DNA of 64,000 bases from Cymodocea nodosa (GCA_036874045.1 CM072336.1:516001-580000), one strand, 5' to 3'. Positions 1 through 11,890 are shown, numbered from the stretch's first letter. Notes: generated by a model not told the origin, from the sequence alone. Made by a program: numbers and translations.

Positions 1-1847
1 AAACTCCGAGTACAGACTAGCAAGTTACAATGGATATATACATGCCAAGAGCTAATTACAACCTGATGTTTAACCATTAAAAAAGAGTATTTGCAGAGAA
101 GGTGATATTAATGAAGCCAAAATCAATATCATAGCATCATATGTGTCCTAGCTTAGTCTTCAAAACCAAAAGCAGCCTAGTGCCATATCACTTATGTGTT
201 CACTTGTGAACGGTAGCCACAGCCTGCACATGGCAAGGATATTATATGCCCTCCAAATAAGCTATAAATAGACAATTTTCTTGGCCACCTTGTCCACCCA
301 TGAAGGTTGTTGGACAAAAGGTACGTCCAGCTCTTGTTCCCCAGTTGGTTCTTCATCTGATCTTGAGGATGACAGAACACTATTCTTGCCCGTCTCACTC
401 TGCTCTAGTAGTGTGATAAGCTTGCCATTACAATTTCCATGTCACTAGAAGATGCTTTGCTCGAAAGAAGAGGAATTGAAACTAGTTGGTCAATTGCAGG
501 GCCAGCAGGATAGATGGGACCCTGACACCTACCTCACTCAACCCTTGTATAACAAGGTATGCACATGAAATGAAGCATGATCCTGTTTTTTCCCACCATC
601 CAAAAACTATCATCATTGTGGACAGGAGACAAGAAGACAACCTGACATGGTGCACATGATAGTCACATTCTGACAAAATTATGTACAACACAAGACATGA
701 CTGGATTTGAACTAGATTCCCAGGGCCTACCATGATATGACAAATCAACACACTAACAAATTGTAGATCAATGATGCTCTACTTCTACACTTGAATACAT
801 CATTCAACCATAAAAGTAAAGGACCTTTGATATGGATATGTCTGCCCTAAACCTGATCTTGGGACATGCATCTCAATCCAAGTCCAAGTTACTCATTTGG
901 TTGACAAGTTAAAGCAAGCCAACTCACCTAACTCACCGATTGCCAACCACAGACCAGCTCTCCCCAAGTTAGGACCACACCTGTGACTTGGAAAAGCCTA
1001 GCAAACATCACCAGTGTTCATCAGATGTCATATTCGACCAAACACAAGCCACCATGCATCCATCACTGGTTGGATGGCCCCCACCTACCACCACCTCTCA
1101 TAACAGGAGGCCACAAATACCATACCAAATACTCCATAAAGCATCTAGATTCTACATCTCCAAAACCTGACTAAGAGGTATCTCCCAATGCTCCACTACT
1201 CAAACCCATCTCCACCATCGAGTCATTCAACAAACTTAAGCATTAGAAAGATTTATCACTTCACATCAAGGACTAGTCAAACATATTTTGCAACTGAGCA
1301 TCAAGCATTCCCTAAGCCAACCTTTGAGTCACCTATCACATCTTTCCATGCCAAATTCAATCCATCAACCATAAGTCATCACCACCCAGGCTTGAAACAA
1401 GGGAGAGAAGAGATCATGAACCATCATTTTCATCATCAATGTATTTTGACATAGCCTCTAAATGAAATATTGTTTATTGAAACAAAAAAAATGAACAAAT
1501 ATGCATGGTGATTCAATTCTTGAGACAAGTTCATTATATTCCCATTATGATTCTAACCCTGGGTTAATTCTTATTCAAACAAAGTTTATATCAGCATATA
1601 AAAACGTTGATTATGGTAAAGTCTAAGTACACATGTACCATAATTAGCAAAGTATTGAAGTTGCATCATGACTGGAGTAAATTATTGACAGTAATATTTG
1701 CCTGAATGGCCACTGGCAATGATGGATGATTACTGGATCTCACGTCAAAACAGATTAGTGATGATCTTTTAACATAAAAGAATTGCAATCCCAAGCAAAA
1801 GCATTGATTCTTTTAACATAAAACTAGATCAGCAAAGAAGTAGATAC
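1..1847. other. SAC3-gene intron or downstream DNA, no confident exon
   Basis: This stretch lies downstream of the third SAC3 exon on the minus strand. I looked for the next conserved SAC3 block (following the EKMV motif) and did not find it, so the rest of that gene either lies beyond the left edge or is lost. A minus-strand frame is open from about 443 to a stop at 262-264 and reads like real protein (it includes SDEEPTGEQELDVPF), but I see no good splice acceptor and cannot assign it. Confidence 0.4.
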
Positions 1848-4668
1848 CATTTTTTCATACATATAAATTCCCTGATCATTACTTATTCTCTGCATGCTGA
1901 GATCTTGTCGGATTGACCTTGTCCTATCAAAAACAAAATCATGAACAACTTCAAATGGATGGTCTGAATAACGCAATATTTTGAATAGGTAACTTAATGT
2001 CTTCTGTAAGACTGGAAATGGTCGAATTTCTGATGGTTGTATGTGCATAGAAGAGATAGTTCTGCAAAACTAAAACCCAAAATAAAATGTTAAATGCTTT
2101 TGCAATTGAAACTTATAAAAGACTTAGGAACAAAGCACATAAAAGCAATCGGAAACATTAATGCTCCAAGTGTATGATTCAAGAGCAAGAAATGCAGTGA
2201 AGAAAGAATGCAGCATGCCTACATGTAACCAATCAAATATGGTAATATGAGTAAATTTTTTTATCTGCATCCAATGTTAATAGACGAAGAATACTTTTGA
2301 GTGGGCAAGCAAAATCCCATACAAAAAGAAGACAAAAACAAAACAGCTGGAGTAAACAATGAGTAAGGCTTATAAAGTGAATATGATCCCCTAAAAGACA
2401 TACAAAAGCATCGGAAACAAAACAAACTTCATAAAGAAACATTTTATTTTGTCCACTAACAGCCAAACAACTATAAACAGCAGAGCAAGGACAGGGAGTT
2501 TCTTCTGTAGTGTATTTTTCTTTCTACAATCAACCTAGCTTTGGACATCATCGCTAAATATGTATGGCCACTCAACGGTCACACAACCCATGAAGAGAAC
2601 CACAAGAGAAAAAATCATAAGTGTCACTAAGTCAGAGTCAACTTCAATTTCTCAATGAGTGAATGTTGTGTCTGTTTCTGTTACCTAGGGCACATTGCAC
2701 GTGATTTTATACTAGTTTAAAAATATAAGAAACTTAAAAATTTTATCCAACTAATTGATTTTTTGCAACAGATAAAAAGTCCTTCCGCAGTTTTTACTCT
2801 ACATAAATATGTTGGTGTCACCATCTCCGTGAGGAGACTACAGACCAATTGAAGGTATATATGCTTTGCTGCCGTCAGTCTCAATTATTTAAATTCACTG
2901 TTTTGAAATGGTTTAAATAGAGTCATTGTAAGAGACAACATTATACTACCATGCACCAAAATCACATTACCTTTTTCACAGCAAGCCCTGGAGAGGTTCT
3001 CTCAGGGTTACCATCCAATCTTTCAAATAGAGATAAATCTCTTAGACGTTCACGCTGGACCCTCTCCTTTGCTATTAGAAAACATGTAATAATCAAAGGA
3101 CTGACAAACAATTAGCAATTAAGATGAGATGTGAATATAAAATCAAGAAATATTTCTCTTTCATCTAGATGAATAAATGAACATTTTTTTATAATGATGG
3201 TGTTTTTGCTTGAATTCAAACCTAGGACCATATCCCCAATAGACTAGATGAACAATTGTGCTATCCTACTGTTGGTGGATCAAGAAAAAACATGAACTTG
3301 AAGCTCATTCAAATAAAATTTCATTGAATTGATTTAAATATGGAAATAGTGGAAACAGTAGGAACACTAGGCATTAGATCCTTAGAGGAAACAGAAACCA
3401 GAAAATATGGAAATAGTGGAAACAGGAACTAGAAACAAGGCACTTCTATGCAAATAGTGGTGGCACTGGGTAGTGGAAACAGAAACCAGATAGCATAGCA
3501 ATCAAAATTCTGCAAGAAAATATGAAAAACTGAAGATGCGACAGATTTCTAATGCATCCTGGTCTCATTTCTGGAAACACTGTGTCATGAAACTTCATTC
3601 TGGAGAGGAACACTGCTTACAGGGTGGGATAGGGCAACATAGCATTACTTCTGAACAGAAAAATAACTGTATGAAAGGGTACAAAGGGATTATTTCCCAG
3701 ATCCCTATCAGTTGACTGTTAATACCTAGTCTAAAGTTGAAGTTACAAGGAAACTAGATAACAACCAAGCTCACGGTGGTTGCAGTTCAGGCAAAATTTA
3801 AAAGATGATGAGGTTGGAGAGGCGGCAAAGCTGCTAGCGTTATTGCAAAAAAAGGGGGAAATGGCCATTTAAGTGTTTTTCATCACAATCCATTCTTTTC
3901 GAAAAATAATAAAAATTATTTTGAAAAAATGGCCATTTTCCTTTTAAAGGGTCATTTTAATTTTTTAGATTTGATTGTTTGAGTTGTTTTCATTGATATA
4001 ATTTCATTATTTTGAAACTTAATTTTTTATAACTTTGATTACACTTTTTTATATATTTATTTATGCTTTCAATTTAAGTATTTATTCATGAGTGTCAATT
4101 AAACATAATAATTTTTTTTTTGAAATTGCATTATATATAATCAAATTATAATTTATTCTATTCAATAATTTTGATGATTGTGTGTGTTTTTATATATATA
4201 TATATTCATTTTTATTTATACCATTTTTGAAAAAATGACTATTTAAACACCCTTTTTCAAAAGGTTTTAATTTTCAATCTGTATTGCCCACTTTCCATTT
4301 TTTATAACATTGGCTGGTAGAGCACTAAATGAATTACACCTCCCAATGGATAAGGTAGACCAATTGAATTGGCTGCCATGTGCTTGAGGAAACTTCCCTA
4401 TCCAGAGCTATTATAACTCATTAGCCCAATTAACAGGTGAGAAGTTGATGCCTTTCAGGATGATTTAGCAAAGCATTCAATTGAACTCTTATGCATAACA
4501 GGAAGGTAAGCAAGGTGCATAGAAAATGGTCAATGGACTTGGATCTCATGTTCACTATGCAAGGAAAATGACAAAGAGGCAGAGCATCTCTGTTTCAGAT
4601 GTAAGTTTTCCCTTACAGCCTGGGGTCACATAGGCAGAATAGTAGTCACTGGCAGTCTTCAGTTTAGC

Positions 4669-4702
<34 letters not shown>

Positions 4703-7159
4703 GAGAGAGGGGAAGGGAGTGTTGGCTGAATTGGCTAATAAAAGTAAGCTAACAGTAGTCAAGAACAGGTTGTTTCTCATGGTTCACTCATACTTCTGGT
4801 CCATTTGGTGCATGATAATGCTATGATTTTTCCAAAGGAATTGAAAATAGTGGAAAATGTGCAGACACATGGACTTGGTTTGTTTAACTTGTGGGATAGG
4901 GTGCTTATTCATTAATCTTTCCTTTTTGAATTGACTGTCTCATCAATCCCCTTTTTGTTTTGCTGTATGAAGCATTTTGTTTAATGAGATTCACCCTATT
5001 CTCCTTCAAAAATGCATTCTTACTTCTGGAAAGGGATGGCGACTATGAAAGAATTTTGCCAGATGCATCTTTGCTTCAGCCTAGGTGATGGATCTAAGGT
5101 CAGATTTTGATATGATAAATAGGCCACTGTTGTATCTTTGAGTGAAAAATATCCACTTATTTTTGCTCTGGTGGTCTGGCAAAATTCCATTCAATCACAG
5201 TCAAGGAGGCCAATGTTGTATCTTTGAGTGAGAAATATTCACTTAATTTTTCTCTGGTGATTTGGAAAAATTCCATTCAATCACAGTCAAGGGGGCCGGA
5301 AAATGGGAAGAAGGTACTTGGCCTTGGAATCTAGATCTTGGGAGAAATCTAAGGATGTTGAGGTGTTGCACATATCCATTCTTCTTCAACATTTAGTGGA
5401 TGCACATCCTATGGGTTCAATAGAGTTCATGGTTAAAATCGGATGGCCCAAATGTGATCCTTTGAGTTTAATAGAGTTCATGGTTAAAGGTTGTTCCTAT
5501 CTTCTCACAGAAGTTTACAGGCCAACCAGGCCTGGATACAAAATTGTGTCAAAAGGCAATACTCCATTGGAGGTGAAAGCTTTCATGTGGCAAGACTCCA
5601 TTAAATGAAATTCAGATGTCATGTGTATTACAATCATCTGTTCTTCTAGTGTAAAGTGACTAAGGTCATATGGAACCCATTAATCCCTGAGGTTGTCAAG
5701 GGGGTATTGACTTTGACTCTGATGCAGATTTCAGCAGGGAATCCCTGAGGTGGTGAACTGCAAGCTGTCTACAGCCAAGCATAGTGTTGTTGATATCACA
5801 TGCAACTAACATGTCAGTCTATATGGTTGCATCATAATGAAATCATTTTCAAATCAGGTGTTGCTCCCAAAAAAAATCATAGATGGTGTTCTTTCCTTTT
5901 AAGTTCTTGATGCAGCAAGCCAAGGGTGTCTCTTCTCATTATGGGAGAAAGCTTCTATTTTTGAGTGATTTTCTTGTCTTTGTTTTGACCATCTTGGTCA
6001 CTTCTGTACATTTTTTAGATGACTCTAATTTTGTCTAACGTGAATCAAATTATTTTCCCTCAAAGACACTAATTTAGCACTGAAACATCAATTTACATGA
6101 TTGTTGATTTTCCCTTGCCACTTATTTCTCGACCCTTCTTCTTCTAGTGAGTGTTTTGCTTAAACCAGATCATTGTGCAAAATGACACTGTTGCCAATGG
6201 TACCTGACAATAACATGACCAAAAGCTGCATGTAGTTATAAGTTATTACAATTAGGTTTCCATGAGAAAACTTCTGTGATTCTTTAACTATTACGTCAAG
6301 GAAATTATGATACTCATTTTGGCACCTTAGCAACATTGTCACTGCCAAAATGCCACTGCATATAGACACCGTGCTACTGAAAGGCCAAATGCATTGTATA
6401 TTATTTTTACAGATTACATAAGCATCCCTAATCATGCTTTAGAGCAGGATGACTGTTTCTCTATTTTTAATAACCATCATTGTGATCTACGGCTACAAGG
6501 GTCTAAGCATATTTCCAAATTCTGAAATAATTAATTTTAAAATCAATTAGTAATGAGTGAAGGAGTTGATCATATATTAGTTCAAGTCTCATCCTTACGA
6601 TCATCGATCTAAGACTTTCTACATGCTTCCTCACTTGTGGCTTACAATTGCTTTACAGGTGAATACACATGAACATGCTTTAATGTCATGTGAAATAATC
6701 TATATCAAAACTAATTGATAATGAATGGAAGGTTCATCGAATATTGTTCTAAGTCTTGTCCCTATATAATCTATACCGAAAAGCAATTCAATAAAATTGT
6801 TTAGTTCGTAACTGAACACCGAAAAAAAGGAAAGACTGCCATGGCGAGAAACGAGCGACGAGAAGATAGACATAGATACCAGGGCACATATCAGTGCAGG
6901 TCCCCATAAAATTTTCACACCGTTCGGAACTTAGCTGATCCCCCCCGCCAGTGCCTCCCCGACAAGATATCTTGTGGCCAGCATCTCTCTGGTGAAGCGC
7001 CAGTGACGGATCTGCTCGGCCGGTGAAGGATTTCCGCGTCTCGTAAGGTGATTCTGAAGACGAGGTGGAAGAGATACCGGCTCTCGTCGTCGTCATCCCT
7101 CTCCCTCGTCCTCGTCCGCTGCAAGCTTCTGGTCTGCCCCTGTCGTTCCTCCGCTCCAT
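1848..7159 (-). CDS. SAC3 family protein (SAC3C-like), first three coding exons
   Basis: SAC3/GANP proteins are scaffolds linked to mRNA export and nuclear-pore-associated complexes. I assembled three exons on the minus strand. Exon 1 is 7159-6880: ATG at 7159, Arg/Gly/Ser-rich N-terminus, ending in the family motif GTCTDMCP. Exon 2 is 3071-2971, beginning [21 protein letters not shown] and ending LAVKK. Exon 3 is 2069-1848, beginning [17 protein letters not shown] and including [20 protein letters not shown]. Phases fit: exon 1 ends one base into a codon, exon 2 completes it as Ala, and exon 2 to 3 is phase 0. Donors are GTATCT, GTAATG and GTATCT; acceptors end AG. Together they give 201 codons, about the N-terminal half of the SAC3 domain. 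The remainder is not visible, so the gene is partial here. Intron 1 is about 3.8 kb and filled with LINE debris. The similarity to SAC3C is from memory. Confidence 0.82.
3840..4310. other. AT-rich block in SAC3 intron 1
   Basis: Very AT-rich DNA with A and T runs. Short related motifs near both ends (aaatggccatttaag near 3860 and aaaatgactatttaaac near 4235, in opposite sense) hint at a decayed foldback element. No coding potential is seen. Confidence 0.3.
4340..4830 (+). mobile_element. L1-type LINE relic (zf-RVT region)
   Basis: One frame around 4545-4640 reads [18 protein letters not shown] followed by AW, the Cys/His pattern of the zinc-binding domain at the C-terminus of plant L1-type reverse transcriptases. 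The frame is broken on both sides. It lies antisense inside SAC3 intron 1. The G homopolymer at 4671-4701 sits within this relic. Confidence 0.55.
4671..4701 (+). repeat. 31-base poly-G run
   Basis: An uninterrupted run of 31 G follows agtttagctt and is followed by tgagagagggg. Such a run is very rare in plant DNA and can form G-quadruplex structures. Its true length is uncertain, because homopolymers of this size are poorly read by every sequencing chemistry. Confidence 0.9.
5015..5690 (+). mobile_element. second L1-type LINE relic
   Basis: Frames near 5020-5180 read [11 protein letters not shown], then LGDGSKVRF followed by a stop in place of Trp, then [10 protein letters not shown]. This matches the conserved L1 segment between the reverse transcriptase and the zinc-binding tail. 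Near 5560, [12 protein letters not shown] matches the start of that tail. An 88-nt segment (about 5120-5207) is repeated in tandem at 5208-5295 with some divergence, so the copy carries an internal duplication. Stops and frame shifts make it non-functional. Confidence 0.55.
5120..5295 (+). repeat. 88-nt tandem duplication in LINE relic
   Basis: The block beginning tgttgtatctttgagtga and ending cacagtcaaggaggcc occurs twice in succession, with a handful of substitutions between copies. Confidence 0.75.
5691..6879. other. remainder of SAC3 intron 1, no gene seen
   Basis: AT-rich intron sequence between the LINE relic and SAC3 exon 1. Short open frames on the minus strand (for example 6160-6435) lack recognisable motifs. 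Confidence 0.5.
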
Positions 7160-8147
7160 CACCTGCGGAGAGCTGCGGTTCCGCGATACGTGAACGAATC
7201 AAAATTAGTCATTCGGAGACTTTTATCGGGTACTTCGCCGATGAAAATTAGTGGATTTTTCGGTACCTTACGCGTCTCCATATGTTTAATTGTTAGGAGA
7301 AATCTTTCCTATTAATCAATAACAATTTATTTTTTCGATAAAAGGTAGATAATTAAAATTGAACTCTAAGAAACTAAAGGTTTTTAGATTAAAAATTCGA
7401 TAACAAACAAAAAGTCCTTAAAGGTATAAAAAAGAAGAAGGAGCTAATGCAAATACGAAGAATAATAAAGAATACAACACTAAAGAACAACATTTATCTG
7501 TTTCTTCCTTCTTCGGTATAATTAGCCATTTCCTTGTGATAACGAAGTTAGTATCAATTTTTCTACAAAATTTCAACTACCTGAGGTTCTTACAACTACC
7601 TGTATTGATACCAGGTTAACAAGATCATAAATATGGCTAACATGTTCGCAATAATTTAGAAGTTTACTTTAAAAAAGACTATATTCTGTCGTAACTGTTA
7701 AATATATAATATATGTATATAAAAATATCAATATACGTAAATATATAACACATTAATAAACATAAATACATAGGTAAAAATCAATGCTTTGGTTATCAAA
7801 AAGACTATTACTTATAGTATTTTTCTGTTATGTGTTTAAAATAATATATTAAGTTTCATTTTAATATATCAATTTTGTAATATTAGATACACTGATTTAC
7901 AATAAAAACAGTAACATAATTGGAAAAAATAAGACGAGATGTATTTATTTGATTTATGAAAAAGATGAAATATTATTTTTATAAATAATAGCGATAAAAA
8001 AAGCAATCAATGTTTGCGTTCATATATATTTTTTTGTTTTTTTTAAAAAAAAATCATTCACTTCACCAGAACAGAAGTGTGCCACCGTAACCCCAACCCT
8101 AACCGTCCCCTACCGCTCGTTTGAGTCGTTTCTCCTCTGGTCGCCCA
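7160..8147. promoter_or_regulatory. divergent intergenic region between SAC3 and mTERF genes
   Basis: About 990 bases separate the two start codons, which point away from each other, so this stretch must contain both promoters. It is strongly AT-rich from 7260 to 8060 and becomes GC-richer close to each gene. No clear TATA box was assigned. Confidence 0.5.
8095..8104 (+). promoter_or_regulatory. telo-box-like element upstream of mTERF start
   Basis: AACCCTAACC lies 44 bases upstream of the mTERF ATG. AACCCTAA-type telo-boxes are known near the start of plant genes for translation and organelle biogenesis, which suits a gene for an organellar factor. It is a short motif and could occur by chance. 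Confidence 0.45.
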
Positions 8148-9245
8148 ATGTCACGCCGTTCTTCGAAGGGCATCCTCCTCATTCCTCCTCTCGTCCGCCG
8201 CGTTCTACGACCCACCCTCCGGTCCTTCTGCACTTGCGACACCCAAGCCCCACTCGATTCTCCGCTTGTCCGCACAACTACCATCGTCGACGCCGCCGGC
8301 CCGCAGCCCGTCGTGTCCCTCCTCAAGTCCCACGGCTTCCACGACTCCCAAATCACAGATCTCCTCTCCCGACGCCAACGCTACCTCTCTCACCCCAGCG
8401 AGGTACCGGCACTCCAGTCCACGCTCCGGATCCTCCGGAGCTGGGGCTTCACCAAGTCCCAGGTCCGGGAGCTCATCCTCCTCGATTTCGGCTCCCCGTA
8501 CCGGATGCTCGACGAGCAGGAATTGAGGCGGCTCCTGCATTTCCTCGACAACATCGTCGGGGACGAGGAGAAGATTGCGGAGGTGATCCGAAGGCACGAC
8601 CAGCTGTTGAAGACGTTCAGGTTCCTGATGCGGAACACGACTCAGCTTGTGAAGCACAGCGTCCCCACCGCTTGTGTGTCGGAGCTCATGATTTCGTGTC
8701 CGAAGGTTCTGAGTCGGAATCCCGACAAAGTCGGGCGCATGTTGGAGACCATGGGTTCGTTTGGCATCGGGCCTGACAGCCCTGTGTTCGTGGAAGCGTT
8801 CACAGAATGGGGTAGGCTCAGTACGTCGGAAATCCTCGGTAAGAGAAGCCTATTTGCTAGTATGGGGTGGTCGGAGGACAAGGTTGTGGGTGTGGTTTCC
8901 CGGGCGCCATCTGTTATGGTGGCCTACAATGGGAAAATAGAGTTGGTGAATTGTCTTCTTACGGAGAAAGCGAATTGGGAAACCAGCCCTGCCCGTAGCA
9001 GGAAGATGGCCAAGTTCATGTCCTTCCATCTTGGGAAGGCAATCCCTCGAAGGCTTGCGGTGTTGAAAGTTCTCAAGGACAACGATTTGGTTGGAAAGGA
9101 TGATTTCGAAGCGCTCTTTTCCAGCTTCTTCCTCGGTAACAATGCCTTCATGAACGAGTACGTGTGGAGATACATCGGGCAGGTGCCTAACGTAGAGGAC
9201 GTGTACAACGAAGAAACAGAGATGAAAACGGCAGGTATATGGTGA
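8148..9245 (+). CDS. mTERF domain-containing organellar protein
   Basis: A single-exon gene for a 365-residue protein of the plant mTERF family, helical-repeat nucleic-acid-binding proteins that act in mitochondria or chloroplasts in transcription, RNA processing or splicing. The ATG at 8148 is the start; the frame is open further upstream but without another ATG. The first ~35 residues are rich in Arg, Ser and Leu and free of acidic residues (MSRRSSKGILLIPPLVRRVL), a likely mitochondrial targeting peptide. The repeats follow from about residue 55, with typical LLKSHGF, LRSWGFTKSQV, MISCPKVLSRN and FASMGWSEDKVVGVVSRAPSV motifs. Length and intronless structure match the clustered At5g07900/At1g61980-type subgroup (from memory). 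GC content is high at the 5' end and falls toward the 3' end, a monocot trait. The exact target is unknown. Confidence 0.88.
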   Translation: MSRRSSKGILLIPPLVRRVLRPTLRSFCTCDTQAPLDSPLVRTTTIVDAAGPQPVVSLLKSHGFHDSQITDLLSRRQRYLSHPSEVPALQSTLRILRSWGFTKSQVRELILLDFGSPYRMLDEQELRRLLHFLDNIVGDEEKIAEVIRRHDQLLKTFRFLMRNTTQLVKHSVPTACVSELMISCPKVLSRNPDKVGRMLETMGSFGIGPDSPVFVEAFTEWGRLSTSEILGKRSLFASMGWSEDKVVGVVSRAPSVMVAYNGKIELVNCLLTEKANWETSPARSRKMAKFMSFHLGKAIPRRLAVLKVLKDNDLVGKDDFEALFSSFFLGNNAFMNEYVWRYIGQVPNVEDVYNEETEMKTAGIW

Positions 9246-9680
9246 ACAGATTGATGTTTTCATAACCAGTTAATTAAAAAGCATGCCTCTTCATCGAGCC
9301 TCTCTCACGCATCGATTAACGAAAAGCATGGTCTATCTTTTCCACTGGGCCTATCTCTTCTTTCCGGTGTTTCTTATTTGTGGTGAAATGAAGTGAAAAC
9401 AAAGCCCTAAGAAAATCGATTTAGCAACACCGTCGCTCTGGAAAAATATTTTGCATTTTTTGCCGTACACAAGAAGGGGATTCTTGAATACTTTTCATCC
9501 AAGACATTGGAAGACCTTTGTGCCAATTGCATCCAAGACATCACCAATACATCTGGCACCAATCAGCAGAGGTGTTTGTGTTACTTTCTGCATGGGCATT
9601 TGTGTGCGACAGAAGGTAGTTTCAAACAAATACCCTCAAAATCTTTTTTTGGATCGTAGATGCATATTTTTGGTACTCTG
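9246..9680. other. 3' flank of mTERF gene
   Basis: Presumed 3' UTR and downstream DNA. No canonical AATAAA stands out close to the stop. The short open frame at 9451-9759 has no recognisable motif and runs into the tandem repeat. Confidence 0.4.
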
Positions 9681-9689
9681 TTTTTGTAA

Positions 9690-10040
9690 ATGGTATGTCA
9701 AATTTATTTCTACGAAGATTAAAATGTTCAGTATACCGCCTCTTCAAACGGTATGTTGATTTTATTTTCCAAGAAGACTCTCGAAATAAATGGTACATCA
9801 TCTTTATTAATTGTATGATGATTTAATTTCTAAAGTCTTATTGGAAATAAAAACAGTATATGTCGATTTTATTTACGGAATTTTTTTGGAAATAAATGAT
9901 ATACCGTTTTCGTAAATGATACACTGATTTTATTTCTAGAGTCTTTCTACAAATAAAATGGTATATCGTCTATATAATTTTTTGGTGTCGATTTTATTTT
10001 CAGAATATTTTTTAGAAATAAATGGTAGATCGATGAAATA
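9690..10040 (+). repeat. degenerate ~80-nt tandem repeat
   Basis: About four to five units share the pattern 'ggtatatcg / tgattttatttctagagtctt / ggaaataaa'. Examples begin near 9700, 9780, 9860, 9920 and 9960. Units are diverged and of uneven length, so the array is old. Confidence 0.55.
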
Positions 10041-10224
10041 TTCGATATACCAATAATGTTAAGATAGTGAATTTTGATTTATCATTTTAAAAAATGATAA
10101 GTTGACAGAGTCTTTTTGTTTTCTATGATTTATGTCATGTACTTCTTGAATATATTAACTACAATGGTATGTGCTTATATTTAACATATGGCTACTTTTG
10201 ATAAGAAAAAGGTTGAAGGAAGAA

Positions 10225-10500
10225 GTTCCATTAAGAATATAAGATGATATTAGACTTTTTCTGTGAAGCCATAAAAGAAGGGAATAGGAAGATTCAAGAT
10301 AGGAAGGTGAGATTGAAAACATGGACTGAAGTAATAAACAAATGTAATGAAGAAAGAAGAAGCGAACGTTGAAAGGAAAAGTGTGGATAAATAATTACAT
10401 TTCCAATAAATTTGTTCAGGGAAGTCTAAATTTAAATGACGACAATATTGATAATTTGAACACAATGTCTAGGTGGATCTGAGGCTTTGATCTTAAAATA
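10225..10500 (+). mobile_element. relic of Myb/SANT-like Harbinger partner protein
   Basis: One frame around 10245-10370 reads LFCEAIKEGNRKIQ, then KTWTEVINKCNEE, which resembles the Myb/SANT-like DNA-binding protein encoded beside the transposase in plant PIF/Harbinger elements. The frame stops soon after. The resemblance is by motif only. Confidence 0.35.
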
Positions 10501-10779
10501 CAAATAAGTTCTCCAAGCACAAAGATCAGGTAGTGCGTTTACGTTGTGTTGTAATGAATAATGTTATGTTAATTTTTTTTTGTGATGTATTATAATCGTA
10601 ATGAATAATCCTACGTATTATAATTTTGAATGTTATGGTGTTTTTTGGAACCATTAACTACTTTGGTTCGTGGCTTAATGTCACGACTTTTATAGCTTTT
10701 GTAATGAACGACGTGACGTTATGCCTTATGCCTTATTTGAAATAAGTGTTACTATTGTGCTTTGCATCGAGATTGATTT

Positions 10780-11060
10780 TTCTTAGGAATTAATATTTCC
10801 TAGATAACGAGAAAAAAAAGTTTTGGAATTTTATGTATTTACAGTAAAATGTTGACGAATTAAGAAAGATTTCATGAAACATTTTGTGTACTATATTTGA
10901 TTTGTTTACGTTTACTTTTATTGATAGCTTTTGAATATTGAGGTGTTATATATCTCTTAAATCGAAAAAATGCACCTAGAAGTGTTTACAAGGATTTTTC
11001 CTATAGCAATGCAATATATTCTCTTTTATTATTTTTTGTTAGATATAAGGGTAGATTAGT
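10780..11060. mobile_element. dispersed repeat shared with 46610-46760
   Basis: The stretch around 10865-10985 (agatttcatg...tttgatttgtttacgtttacttttattgatagctttt...aaaaatgcac) reappears with moderate divergence at about 46628-46745 in the same orientation. It lies beside Harbinger-type debris in both places, so it may be a non-coding part of that family. Confidence 0.45.
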
Positions 11061-11590
11061 CATTATACACACGTATATCTTAAAGTCTTAACTTCTCATG
11101 CATCCCTTGGGTGTTTTTATCGAACAATAGTGGTTAGGAAGACAAGGGAGCGACTTTCAGCTCTCCGGTCTTCGTCTTCTCCCCCCCCCCCCACAATTCT
11201 CTCCTTCATCGCATGATTATTCACTTGGCATTAAAGTATCTGGCCTTTTACGCACTTCAGCTGCTCACATCCTATGTCGATGATTTGTGGTTATGTTGGT
11301 AGTAAAGAGAGGTTGCATTGCCACTTGCCTATCAGACCATTGGTTTGATGATATTAAGGAGTTTTGCGCTTTCATGGATGTGGAGATCTACTTCTTTCCC
11401 ATTATGTCTTGTGGTTAGATCATTAGTTAACCCAACAACACCATTGGCCATCTTTGGTTAAGTTGCTCCTTTGTTCAGATGGTCCTATCTTGATCCCTCA
11501 ACTAGAAGAAGTGTTTGTAAGGGGTTTGATATTGTGGTTGTGAGATTTGATCCTTACCTTTGATGTGATGTCTAGTATTGCTGTGACTAT
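11061..11590. other. intergenic, no gene seen
   Basis: Includes a poly-C run (about 11182-11193) and moderately GC-rich DNA. No open frame with a recognisable product. Confidence 0.4.
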
Positions 11591-11599
11591 GGAGTCTAT

Positions 11600-11890
11600 A
11601 TCAATGGGCTTACTGAAAACCTAACCTAAGTAGAACTTTACAAAAACTCAAATCAATGGTCAAAACTACATTCATTGGGCATAGAGTTTTAAAATATTTT
11701 TGGTGGCTCGTAAACTTATCCGTCATATCACCCAACCTTCACCAGATGATACCCATGCAAACTGTAAGGAATGGTTTGTTGTAGATGCTACGATAATTTT
11801 GTGGATACCAAATAGTGTAAAACTTAAAACTTTTAATTTTGTAAATGCTAAAGTCAGAAGTTGTTTCCAGTGTGGCCTTACTTGAACTAG
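11600..11890 (+). mobile_element. copia gag relic
   Basis: The frame around 11680-11880 reads LVARKLIRHITQPSP, then EWFVVDATIILWIPNSVK, then NFVNAKVRS. This is the pattern of plant copia gag (UBN2-type) domains, where an aligned segment reads W..D/DA.I..WI..S followed by a conserved A..W/S block. It ends in stops and no LTRs were found, so it is a short remnant. Confidence 0.4.

Noticed and set aside
262-443. Minus-strand frame ending VDKVAKKIVYL as a terminal exon of the SAC3 gene
   Set aside because: The wording looks protein-like, but no usable splice acceptor or intermediate exon links it to the SAC3 exons.
1188-1454. 88-codon plus-strand frame in the left-most kilobases
   Set aside because: Ser/His/Thr-rich low-complexity translation with no motif, and no promoter or splice signals.
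8121-8147. Extension of the mTERF reading frame upstream of 8148
   Set aside because: The frame is open but begins with TTG; the first ATG in frame is at 8148 and gives a sensible targeting peptide.
8205-9263. Long open frames overlapping the mTERF gene on both strands
   Set aside because: They are out-of-frame or antisense shadows produced by the GC-rich coding sequence and have no recognisable domains.
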